64,000 nt of DNA, taken from Solen grandis. Taxonomy: Eukaryota; Mollusca; Bivalvia; Adapedonta; Solenidae. The position numbers and the translations under genes were made by a program. Location of the stretch: the NCBI GenBank assembly GCA_021229015.1, contig CM037792.1, positions 45,567,083 to 45,631,082 of the forward strand. The letters run 5' to 3'. Below are positions 35,373 through 46,750 of this stretch, piece after piece (position 1 is the first letter of the stretch; each line of letters opens with the position of its first letter). The notes below the pieces were generated by a model that was not told the DNA's origin, ran no database searches, and saw nothing but the letters and a program-made list of their open reading frames with translations.

Positions 35373-35500
35373 GATCATATGAACCACCGAAACCCCAACC
35401 AGCTTCGCCGAAACTTTTGAAGACAGCATGGCGGAAGATATTTGTTCAGCATGACTTACAAGGCCCCTTCCGCGACTCGATGGATTTCAATTATCAAAAC
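35373..35500 (+). CDS. IFI44L-like: IFI44-like GTPase, exon 2
   Basis: Acceptor TTATTCAG and donor GTATTT. 42 codons rich in Pro then Trp-Arg-Lys (PPKPQPASPKLLKTAWRKIF), ending MDFNYQN. It corresponds to the linker and the conserved 'PWR' region just before the GTPase domain of IFI44 proteins. Entry phase 1, exit phase 0. The N-terminal TLDc-like part of vertebrate IFI44 is absent, as expected for short invertebrate forms. Confidence 0.7.
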
Positions 35501-35624
35501 GTATTTACACATTTTAATTATTGAAAGGAGATATTAAATTTGTCTATTTTCAGAGTAAAATGACATAAATAAGTAACTGAATAAAAAACCTGTTTTAAGG
35601 AAGGGAAGGAAAGTGGCCTTAAGA

Positions 35625-35740
35625 AAACAGGTTGACCGCTAGTACAGGTGACTGCTTAGTACAGGTGACCGCTTAGTACAGGTGACCGCTAAATACAGGT
35701 TGACCGCCTAGTACAGGTGACCGCTGATACAGGTTCAACT
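35625..35740. repeat. About 20-bp minisatellite GTACAGGTGACCGCTTA
   Basis: Five to six tandem units in the intron between exons 2 and 3, flanked by AACCTGTTTTAAGG and ACAGGTTCAAC, which form a short inverted pair. Same family as 11030-11180. Confidence 0.85.
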
Positions 35741-35810
35741 GTATCTAATGGTATAGTAAAAATCCCCTGACGAAATGAAACGTGAATATTATTACATTTT
35801 ATACCTACAG

Positions 35811-36023
35811 AATATTGAAGAACTAAAACAAGAAATTGCAGATTACAAACCGTTGCAGAGTATTCCACAAAAAGATGTTAACATCAACTTTCTTAATATA
35901 ATGCTCATTGGCCAAGTTGGAGCCGGCAAATCCAGTTTTCTGAATAGCATACACTCTGCACTTCTTGGAAGAATTCACTCAGATGCATTAGCCGGTCCCA
36001 GCTATACATCAAAGACCAACAAA
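35811..36023 (+). CDS. IFI44L-like: IFI44-like GTPase, exon 3 (G1/P-loop)
   Basis: Acceptor CCTACAG and donor GTAAGT; 71 codons, phase 0 at both ends. Starts NIEELKQEIADYKP and contains NIMLIGQVGAGKSSFLNSIH, a P-loop (GQVGAGKSS at 35911-35937), then ALAGPSYTSKTNK. The order matches the IFI44/IFI44L GTPase domain (ILLIGPVGAGKSSF.NSI ... ALAGT...T). Role in the family: interferon-induced, cytoplasmic, antiviral-associated; in bivalves the function is inferred. Confidence 0.85.
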
Positions 36024-36477
36024 GTAAGTTCTAACACACACGCTATAACCCATGTTTCCAGTACATTAAATTAAATATGAATTATAACAGACTACTTTTT
36101 AATCATAGTGTATTTTGTTAGAGTCTTTTAAGATTATTCAGATTCAAATAATCTTGCAAGACGAATTAATAATTTGATATTATTTTCAGATCAGATCATC
36201 TACCAATAAGTATTTCTGAAAATTGCTTTAATAGTTTGATCAAGATTTTTTATTAATATTTTTTGTAAAATACGTAAACGTGAATGTTTCAATTTCCTTA
36301 AAATAACCCACGGGAAAATGTTCCGAATTTCATATTTGATATCCTTAGACAAGCTGCAAAGTAGTAGCATTATATTACAAGTGAATAAAAATGTTCATTG
36401 TTATTATATTGCTTGTTCATTTGCAAATTATTATTGTGTGTTTACCTTAAAAATGTATTCTATCCAACATGCATTCT

Positions 36478-36905
36478 AACTGATTCTTCACAGAAGAATA
36501 TATGTTGAAGCACTCTATGAGATTATAGCATGCAACAGAACAGTCGAACGATTGAACGAACAAAGTTATATGAACATATTAAAATTTGCCAACTTTTTAA
36601 CTGACGAGTACACACGAATATTACCTAATATAGTCGAGAATAAACATGTCGCATTCGGAAATGCTCTAAACGTCATGAATATTAATGTGGAAACAAAAGA
36701 CCTCCACTTATTTTCTTGCCCAATTACAATTAGCTGTTGGGAACTGACGTTAGGCATGTTTGTTTACATACGGCAACCATGCAGAGTTCAAATTATCGAC
36801 ATGTCATTTCTTTGTTTGGGCCTCTCTTCCTTACATAGAACTTTCATTTTCTTCGCTGTCCGAATGTTTTCAGACATTTTGTTTCGTTGCCCTTTAAACC
36901 CGTGA
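36478..36905 (+). other. Unassigned 142-codon open segment in IFI44-like intron
   Basis: Open from about 36478 to the TGA at 36903-36905, preceded by an acceptor-like TTCTTCACAG. Composition is plausible for protein in the first 80 codons (VEALYEIIACNRTVERLNEQ) but I recognise no family. There is no clear donor. It could be a transposon fragment or chance. Confidence 0.25.
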
Positions 36906-38749
36906 ACTCACGTTACTGTATGCACAATTATTTTCTAGATACCCTTTCAAATTTCCGTACACTTCCGTGACAAGTTTTTGTTTCTTGATGGTGTCATGGG
37001 TCTTCTTGCACTAGTTTATTTACGCAGACATCAATTTATAGCTTTAATGTTTAACAAATTGAAGAGTTGTTATATCTTATATCTGTTCGAAATTTGAGCC
37101 AAGTACATCTATTAATATAATAATCTATCGAAAGTGATGTAAAATAAATCTAGAAAAAAAGGAAGAACAAATCAGAATGAACTTTCATGAGAAAATGAAA
37201 TTCCAGAATCATACATTGGTACATTAGATACATGAAAACCGTTCCTCGCATTTTTAAACGTTTTTTTTCCTCATTTCGATTATTTCTCTAACATATTCGT
37301 ATATTTCCAGAAGTTTGAAATAACACAAAAAATATTAAGTTATATACCGATGTATATCTTCACATGTCGTTCCACTCTGACCTCTTCTGCATGAGACTGT
37401 AATTCTATGTGACTTTAATACGGTAAATAAAGTCACCAAGTTATTTTCTTTTTTATCAATTCTTCACCACAGAAAAATTATAGCATCCTCATGAACTTAA
37501 CAAACATTTATCGATCGACTAGGTAAGATTTGGCTCCCTGAAATATTGTACAGAAAGATTACACATTACAAAATAATAATAAAACCCTTATCTGCAAAAA
37601 TGCTACTCATTATAATTTGACATTAATTATGATATATTTAATTGTTCGTTTCATGTTATCCCTTAGACAAAGATTATCAATTAAATTGCTAAAAATATTT
37701 ACGACAAAGTAACGACATGGTGATAAATACATTGACCATGATAAGAATACCTATACGATGACTCCATACACTACGTTTATATTCATATCAAATGCTAGCA
37801 AATGCAATACATTCACAATAGAGATGTAAAATATTTTTGGCTGGAGGTCCCTTAAACATATATTACTTCAGAACCATAATGTTTTTCAAGATCATCCATA
37901 ATAATGAAGCAAATTAATCTTCCATCCTATATTCAGAAGCCTACAAGACTCACTTCACACATGCATCTTCAAAGTTTCCTACAATTACAAGTCTCTTCTG
38001 ATTACCACAAATTGTCTCTATTCCTCCATACTATCACTATTTGGAACAATGTACATGTGTGTTGCTGACAGTATACAGCATTAGATCAGACAATCATGTT
38101 TTTAACTTTCTTTTCCATCATATTTATTACTAATTTTAAGAAGATTAAATCCTTCGTGTTCTAGTGTCACATTTATATGACATTAATTCTACTTCTTCAC
38201 TCTTTACTAACAGACCGACGCGAAGTCCTGCCTGTATCACTTGCGAGAAAGGTTAGCAGTATACATAGACCATTTTCCTTCATATCAATATCGAGATAAT
38301 TAGCCCATATTATTATCCAAAATTTAGATGTAACGAAAGAATGGAAACTTAAGAACAAATTATGAAAGAGAAACACAGATGACACAATTTTCCTTACGTA
38401 TATAACCTCGATAAATCGAAGCCAAATTTTAAAACAGACATGCCTTGTACTACCGGAAAACAGAAATGGGAGGATCAAATTAATTGATTAATGAACCGGT
38501 AAAAATATGGTTGTTGTCATCAATGTACAAAACGCCGAACCATTGCACAAATAATCCCCGGAATCACATTTACGAGTAATGATTATAGTTATTAGCTATC
38601 ATCCCTATTTAATGACATTTATCTCTTTGATAAAATGCCCATTGCGGATGTCACATAAACACATGCTGTAATCAGCCATATAATAATGAAGTTAAAAGTA
38701 AAACTTAAATAAGAATAAATTGTTTGCAGTTGTTGTTTTTAAAAACTGT

Positions 38750-38840
38750 TATATTATTATGATACAATTATTAAATAATTATGATTATTATTATCATACA
38801 ATTATTAAATAATTATTATTATATACATTTAATTATGATT
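38750..38840. repeat. Short AT tandem duplication
   Basis: ATACAATTATTAAATAATTAT occurs twice about 40 bp apart within ATT-rich sequence. Confidence 0.6.
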
Positions 38841-39121
38841 TTGATTTGTTACATTATTATTCTACTGGACGATGATGAGTCATAGAACGTAACTAGTTTG
38901 TACTATTGTATGATTGAATGTGTAGTCACTTACTTTTTCCGCGCATGTATATTCTCTTTTCTCTCGCACATATACACAAAAATACACATACACACATGAG
39001 ATCGAATAATTCTAGAGCGTTTCGACGTCTAATTCCTCTTCAGAGAGAGGGGAGAGAGAGGGAGACAGGGACAGATCAAAATGATTCATTTTGATATATA
39101 TGTATATATATATATATTCAG

Positions 39122-39268
39122 TTCACAAGGTACCCAGTGGCGACCTCAAAAAATATGAAGCCATTTCGATTAAAATTCAGTGACATGCGAGGACTTGAGG
39201 AAACGTACAACATCACAAAAGAAAACATACAACTCTTTTTGTTGGGGCATATTGCTGATGATACACTG
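39122..39268 (+). CDS. IFI44L-like: IFI44-like GTPase, exon 4 (G3)
   Basis: Acceptor ATATTCAG and donor GTAAGA; 49 codons, phase 0 at both ends. Reads FTRYPVATSKNMKPFRLKFS then DMRGLEE (G3, DxxG), NITKENIQLFLLGHIADDTL. This matches the family's 'F.LCDTMGLE...GHI.D'. Separated from exon 3 by a 3.1-kb intron. The Cys-Asp-Thr of vertebrate proteins is Ser-Asp-Met here. Confidence 0.85.
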
Positions 39269-39620
39269 GTAAGATCTTTATTTTATTTATATCAACTCAG
39301 TTCACAACAGATAATATAAGATTATATTTTTTACCTATTGAAATATGTTCAAAGTGTATGTATTTACTATGAATTCGTAGAGAGGAATCTAAAATAAAAA
39401 GAAAGAAAAACTGTAAAGCCGGTTATTTTAGTGCAAATTGATATCTGTTTTGCTTGGTAGCAATATTAATATACAAAGAAGCATTTGATTTGGCTACTGA
39501 TGAAAATAATTGATATACCATTAGTCATATAATATGCAAACCTTTCAATCTTAAAAAGAAAATTTAAATTTATAAAATACTAGTGTATCATACTGATGAC
39601 ATAAAGTATACATATTTTAG

Positions 39621-39843
39621 AAGGGACATTTATGCGATTTCGAAAAAATAAAATTACAGTTCGAACAAGCCGATGCGAAAATTAATGAGAACACTCCAGG
39701 ATATGTAAAATCTCCGAAGTTTGATGACAGAACTATGTGCTGTATCATTGTCGTAGATGCTTCACAGTTAAATGCACTGCCTATCTTGAAGCCAAAAGTA
39801 TATGAGAACATTAAAGGTGCACAACATGTCATGAATGATCTCG
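39621..39843 (+). CDS. IFI44L-like: IFI44-like GTPase, exon 5
   Basis: Acceptor ATTTTAG and donor GTAAGT; 74 codons plus one base. Contains RTMCCIIVVDASQLNALP and KVYENIKGAQHVMNDLG, matching the 'IHCVVFVFDA' beta strand and following helix of the IFI44 GTPase core. Exit phase 1 fits exon 6. Confidence 0.82.
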
Positions 39844-40829
39844 GTAAGTCAACTGATATAATTAAGACAGTCTCATGTCCATGTGTCTAAACTAAAATTA
39901 AGACAATGTAATCTTCCTTCCGAATAACATGTATCATACAGGGTGTTTCATAATATCTGTCTCCATTTTATGCAAATATATTTGTGAAACGATTAGTCTT
40001 TGAGCAAACTGAGTTTCAGAAATACAACCGTAACACACATTGACGTACAATCTGGTCTCTCAAACATAAATTAAGAAGCATAGCAGCATAGTTAATGAAA
40101 AGAAATTCAAACTAAAACAAAGGAAAAATATAGCCTATTAAATAATATAACAGTTTATATACAACAATACTTTCAGGAGGTGGTAAAGAGAGAAGATATT
40201 AAAAATGAAATTAAAACTATTCATTTTTAAATGTTGTAAGAACGTTTTGAAGTAGTTTCAAAATATTTAAAATTTAGGCTGCATTCTATAATTTTCAAGT
40301 GAAATAAAGCTGTAAAATAGGCATGAAAAATACGAAACGAGAATTAAATGCCATATGTGCAAGGAGAAAATTTATACATGAAACCCCCAGAATTATAAAC
40401 ATTACATTTTCCTTATAAACATGCCCATTTCGAGAATCTTTCTGAAGATGCAACTTAATTTAAACAAACAAAAATATAAAGGGCATTAACTATTGATTAA
40501 CTCATAAAATAAAGAATCAGAAAGGACCAAATACGATGCTTTCTTATATTAAGTGCAGCGTCCTTGGTAATTATCTGCATGTACTCTTTGTGTATATTTT
40601 ATGTTAAGAAATGAACAAAGAAATAAATTTATTTTCTTATTAGTATATTATTTTAATGAAGATTGATTGAATATCATATGGGAACTGTTTTCATTACTTT
40701 ACATATTTCAACTCATATATAGAACAATTTTATACATAAAAAGATATGTGTTCACGGGGTTTGACAAAGCAAAAATAATTGTATTTCTGTATAAAATAAT
40801 AATAAAATGCAAAAAAAATTAATTTTGAG

Positions 40830-40945
40830 TTTCTGGATTTCAATAAATCGTTGTATTGACAAAGATTGACCACCTTTGCACATTTACCAAAGAAAAAATA
40901 TCAAATGCATTCTACAGTAATGAAGTGAAAAGGCGTGTAGAACAG
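40830..40945 (+). pseudogene. IFI44L-like: IFI44-like exon 6 with in-frame stop (G4)
   Basis: Acceptor TTTTGAG and donor GTAATG; 116 bp with the phase expected after exon 5. The frame reads VSGFQ, TAA (40844-40846), then IVVLTKIDHLCTFTKEKISN and AFYSNEVKRRVEQ. VVLTKID is the G4 motif in the expected place. The TAA sits six codons into the exon and would truncate the protein before G4. The acceptor is pyrimidine-poor, so a different acceptor downstream of the stop is conceivable, but none with AG is present before the motif. C-terminal exons (the 'P.KNY' region) were not found downstream. Confidence 0.65.
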
Positions 40946-41592
40946 GTAATGTGCAATATAATAAATGCACTGTTGTTTTTTAAATACAAGGTTACATTTA
41001 CCATAAAACATTTAGAATAATGAAATGTGTTAAGCTGTATAAAATACGTAAGTATTTATGTAAGTAAATTCATTTTCCATTATTTCTAAATGAAGCATAC
41101 TTTCGATTCAACATATTGCAGGTAATATGAAGTGTGTTTGAAACCATCGTATACATTTGACAAACGAAACGAAATGACAGATTTCGTATGTGAATAAGTC
41201 GTCTCGGAAGAACCTCGGAAAATAACAGTGAAATATTATTGTCAATCCTTTAAGTACGATATTTGGAGTGTATCCACCTATGACTGGTACACGTAACGTC
41301 ACAGCTACACGTCCACAAAATACAGCATAACGATATTTTTGATGTGTCCGGAAATGACCCCAGTTTATTCGATTGATAGACAAAACATGATACTAACATT
41401 TTGTCCTTCGTTTAATATGCATTGCATAACAATAGTATTCATATTTACAATATTTTGAGGGTCAACTAACGATTTACCGGGCAAAATGATAATAATGTCT
41501 TGTTCACTTTATCCAGTGATCGAATTATGATCTGTAATTTAATTTGCTGGTCTGTACATTAGCATGAACTGACCTAAGAATATCAACAAAAA
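40946..41592. other. No C-terminal IFI44 exon seen
   Basis: Searched for the family's terminal FPVKNY-type block; nothing recognised here or up to 44 kb. The gene is therefore truncated, or continues in an unrecognised form. Confidence 0.4.
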
Positions 41593-41843
41593 CTAGAAGT
41601 CGTTTGTTTAAGATACAAACGAAGCGGCTTTCCGTTTGCTTATTTCAAAGGTATTAAATATATAAGTTAATACAAAAAAATGGAATAATGATGCATAATA
41701 ATGTATGATTTAATACGTAAATCATCATTATCTTAAATATATACTTACGATTATGTTCAAAAATAAGCTTTAATCTATTTTTTTTTCATCTTCTTAAGAA
41801 GATATTGAGAAAGCATAAATATGATAGCTTTACTATCATTCAG

Positions 41844-41875
<32 letters not shown>

Positions 41876-44182
41876 AAAATTTAAAAATTTCCAAAATTGT
41901 TTTCTTACGTTATTCAATCGATTTTTTATTTTTATTCTTTATTTAATATCTTTTTCTTTGTAAGCATATGACTTAACATGTATTAATTGCAATTTGATCC
42001 ACAATTGAAATTGCAAAAAAGAAAAAAATACTTTAAAATCGATTATTTCAACCTTTAAATTGATTAGTTTTAAGATGGAAACAAAGGCACAGATGTAAGC
42101 AAAATAATGAAAATAATTTCTTATTTCTATGTAATTAACGTTATAAAAGTCTTGGAACTTTCAACTATTCATTTGCTTTGTATATTTGCTTATTTTTACA
42201 GATTTAGAAAAAGAAACCGTTAAACATTTAGAAAACATAAAAAATCGATGGGAAGATATACATGTATTTGTCATTTTCTTCAGGTTTGCAGAAAGCCGTG
42301 ATAGCAAATGCAATAAGATATCCGTAAAGGTTTTCTGGCTCTAGTATAATTATACTAATTCATCGTAACTGCGACTCATTTACTCAAAAACGTATCGCAA
42401 TTCACTATTCAACACAGGCTTTCATTCCTGCAAAAGAACAATCGGATCTTGCTCAACCAACCCAATGACCACTTACATTTCTTTCTGCAAATTAATTGAT
42501 TTCCATGAATTAGCCCTTTTACGAAAAACATGAATAAGTCATATTTGATAACGTAATCACTTGAAATTTTCTGGATTTTTTGCGCATGTTAAGGTACGGC
42601 ATTATTACTTATTTAAAGTTAATATAAACAATCTTTTGATCTTTTTAATATATATTGCTTACACATCAATGTTGTCATAAACAAGTTACACAACATAAAT
42701 TCTTTAAGTTATGCTTAAGATTGGCATCAATACTCATGACGCTGGAACGCGAATACGTATTGAAATGAATGATTTTTATATTTTATCGACGTCAAAATCA
42801 AGTGACTAAAGAAAAATATCTTTTTTGCAAGGACATGTTCAGCTAACGTTTTATTAATCAAGAAAAAAAGTATCTTCAAGAATGCGAACTGGTTTGTTTT
42901 CACATTTTCAAGTAGGCATTCCATCAAACATGAATAACTGCCATGTTTGATGACGTAATCACTTGAAATTTTCAAGACCTTATGAACGTACTAAGTTTCG
43001 ACATTTTTGAAAAGTTAATGTTCATTGGTCTAATTGGCGATTTTATATGATTTTTCAAAATAATTCTTGCATAAGTATGCATGACGTCATAATCACGTGA
43101 CAAAACAAGCATTTCTTGCTGTATGCATCACTTTAGTTTTAACTCTATCAATTCTGAAGATATAATTAAGATTGAATTTAAATTCATGATACCAGAGCGA
43201 AAGATATCTTTAAAAAGATTTTTTTTGTCTTTTTGATGACGTCATAACCACGTGACTATAGAGAAAATCATTCAGAAAATAGAATTTAAAATTCTATGCC
43301 GATATGCTGTCCAATTTTCATGCTTCTAACGCATCAGGGGGCTTTGTAACATTTAAATTTAATTTTTGACTAAAGTTCGAAACTCGGTATTGCCATGAAA
43401 TCTTAATCTTTTCGAATTTGGAAATTTAAATGCCAAGGTGCACATCTACATCTTAAAATACATCTTTTGTAAAAATATCAAGATAATCGGACCAATAATT
43501 AAGGCTCTAGAGCGCGAACAAACTTTTGAAGCTGACGTCAAATCTGACGTCATATGATGCCAATGAAAATTGAGAATGATTGATGTATAAAAAAATACTT
43601 TTTTATCTCTGCAATTTCAATTTCATTAAAACTTACTCAAAATGTATGATGCCAGAGCGAGAGAAATCTTTGAAAAAATAGGATTTTGTCTATTAAATGA
43701 CGTCATAACCACGTGACTTAAAAGGAAATCTTTCAGAGAAAAGAAAGTAGACCTCTGGGCCAATAAGTCGCCAATTTTCATGCTTCTTTCTCATCAGTAG
43801 CCTTTGTAACATTAAATAATAGTTTTAGGACCAAAGTTCGAAACTCGGTTTTGCCATAAATTCTTAAATTTTTCGAATTTAAAAATTTGAAAGATAAGGT
43901 GCACATCTACATCATAACTTACATCTTATGTGAAATTATCAAGATAAAATATAAAAAAATAAAGGCTCTAGAGCGCGAACAAACTTTTGAAGCTGACGTC
44001 AAATCTGACGTCAATTGACGTCATTGAAAATTAAAAATTATTGAATTTAAAAATTTATACGTTTTTGTCGAGGCAACTTAATTTTCATGAAGCTGACGTA
44101 TGAATTGTTTTTTTTTTTTAGACACTGACAACTTACCGAAATTAACTTTTTTGGTTAAAAAAAGGAATAATAATAATAATAA
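41593..44182 (+). mobile_element. CRE-palindrome repeat block 1 (diverged)
   Basis: Starts CTAGA followed by an imperfect hairpin (GTCGTTTGTTTAAGATACAAACGA) and GCGGCTTTCCG, a diverged form of the start signature. It ends in a GGAATAATAATAATAATAA tail immediately before the next CTAGA. It contains at least two 462-bp units (TGACGTCATAACCACGTGAC at 43237 and 43699). A 29-bp A run lies at about 41846-41873. No coding capacity recognised. Confidence 0.55.
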
Positions 44183-46750
44183 CTAGATGTCATTCGTTTA
44201 AACGAATGATAGGACTTTCTGCAACATCTGCTTTATATAGTATATATAGAAGATGACATAATAGATAATCTGTCCAAATTGCAACTTTCTATCTCCTCTA
44301 TTTCTATATAAAATAGCACAAATAGAACACATTCTGTGAATTTTAATAAAAGTCCGCCCATATCTTGCACATGTAGTTTACATACAAAATTTATACTATG
44401 TCATATGACATGAAAGAAAAATGAAACTGTGTTCAAATGTAAGTTTCTAACTTTCATCACACATAGAATTTCATCACTCCAGCTCAGTTGTAACCTTGTT
44501 TAATTTTAGCCTCAGTAGGAAGAAGTATTGAATATTTGTATAGTGCTATATCCTTTCGACACCTGTAACGTAGTTAAACGTATTTAGCGATTTTGGCGTG
44601 TTTGGGCTTCCGTAGTTTTGCCATAAATTCCTGGAATTTCGAACTATGGTGATATTTTGAAAGGTAACATCCCAGCCTACAAACTGATGCAATATGAATA
44701 TCGTAAGCATAACAATGCAGTTTTTAGATGGTCTAAAATGTGGGGCTGCGTGTGAATTTTTCAAGGCTTGCAAACTGCTCGCTAGCTACATAGTGTTGCA
44801 AATACGGATTTTTGTCTTGTGCCGTTGTACATGTATTAACTTCAATGCTTATTTTGGAAACAGTCAACATTCGACAAAAAACAACAACAAAATCAAGATA
44901 TAGCCCATCAATTGCAATTTGATTTTTTTTTTTAAGTCGTTGCGCAAGTATTTAAGCTTGGTGACCCCTGCGCGTGACCTTTTCCATATTTTTATGATGC
45001 ATGATTATGAAATATCTTATTTTCCATGTAACTTTCTTATATGAAGTCCAATTGCAATAAACTTGGTACCGTTAGAAAGCTCTTAAAACATGCTACATTT
45101 TATACGCATAATGTATACACTTATCTCCAGTTTTATTTACAAAAAAAAACTTTAAAAATTAGCTTTTTTATTGCGTAAACCAATTTTAATAAACTAAATA
45201 TCTTTGGAAACGTCAATTATTCAGCTATAATTCTTATTCATACATCTATTTACAAAAATCGATATTTATTGAGATATGGCTACATATATGCAGTAGGGAT
45301 GAAATCAAAATTTCCTCACGTGCCTAAAAACCCATAAAAATTTCATCGTCCTAGGACTATTGCAACATATTAAAATAAGCGTTTAGTTAGGAAGAAGAAA
45401 AGAATAATTATAATAATAAAAAAATGACGTCACGTGACGTCATATGACGTTTATTTTCACATAATTGTTAAGACACCCAGAGACCTACTAACTGACAAAA
45501 TTTCAACTTTCTATCTCAAATAGGACAGTTTTTATAAGCATTTAAATATTGACGTCATTGGTTCGAATCTTGGATCCGCCATATATGCTTGGACTTTTCG
45601 AATTTTGAAAACGGACACCGGTATACACAATAAGAACGTAATATATACATTCTGTGAAAATTTGATGAAAATCGACCCATCAATAATGGCTCTGGACCGT
45701 GTACAATCTTTCGTAGTCAATTTTAAATATTACGTTATATGACGTCATAGGCTTCTGAAAATCATTGAGATCCAAATTTCAGCGTTTGAATCATTTGTCA
45801 TTAAATTTTCATTGCCCTTCGACAATTTCAACATATAGAAATACTCTTGTTAATATTAGAAATACATTATCATATAATGACGTCACATGACGTCATATGA
45901 CGTTTATTTTCACAAAATGTTTAAGACTCTTAGAGACCTATATACTGACTAAATATCAACTTTCTATCTTAAATAGGACAGATTTTATAAGCATTTAAAA
46001 ATTTACGACCTTGGTTCGAATCTTGGATTCGCTATAGAACCATGGACTTTTCGAATTTTGAAAAACGGACAACGGGATGCACAACTAGAACTTAATATAC
46101 ACAATCTGTGAAAATTTGATGAAAATCGGTTCACAAACAATGGCTGTAGACTGTGTACAAACTTTTGTGGCATATTTCAAATGTAACGTCATATGACGTC
46201 ATAGGCTTCTGAAAATTATTGAAATCAAAAATTCAGCGTCTGAATCATTTGTCATTAAATTTTCATTGCCCTTCGACAATTTCAACATATAGAAATACTC
46301 TTGTTAATATTAGAAATACATTATCATATAATGACGTCACATGACGTCATTTGACGTTTATTTTCACGAAATGTTTAAGACTCTTAGAGACCTATATACT
46401 GACTAAATATTAACTTTCTTTCTTAAATAGGACAGATTTTATAAGCATTTAAAAAATTTACGACCTTGGTTCGAATCTTGGATTCGATATAGAACCATGG
46501 ACTTTTCGAATTTTGAAAAACGGACACCGGGATGCACAACTAGAACTTAATATACACAATCTGTGAAAATTTGATGAAAATCGGTTCACAAACAATGGCT
46601 GTAGACCGCGTACTATTTTTTGTAGCATATTTCAAATGTGACGTCATATGACGTCATAGGCATATGAAAATCATAGAAATCAAAATTTCCTCACGTGACT
46701 AATAAGCCATAAAAATTTCATCGTCCTAGGATTATTGCAACATAGAAAAT
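44183..46750 (+). mobile_element. CRE-palindrome repeat block 2
   Basis: Starts CTAGATGT, then the perfect 18-bp palindrome CATTCGTTTAAACGAATG (44191-44208), then ATAGGACTTTCTGC. A leader of about 1.2 kb (GTAACTTTCTTATATGAAG, GGTACCGTTAGAAAGC) is followed by three roughly 450-bp CRE-rich units (45420-46680). No 3' hairpin is seen; the next block begins directly after TTGCAACATAGAAAAT. Confidence 0.6.

Noticed and set aside
42202..42345. Possible IFI44-like exon 7 (acceptor TTTTTACAG then DLEKETVKHLENIKNRW)
   Set aside because: The open segment does not resemble the family's C-terminal part, its entry phase does not match exon 6, and no donor is evident.
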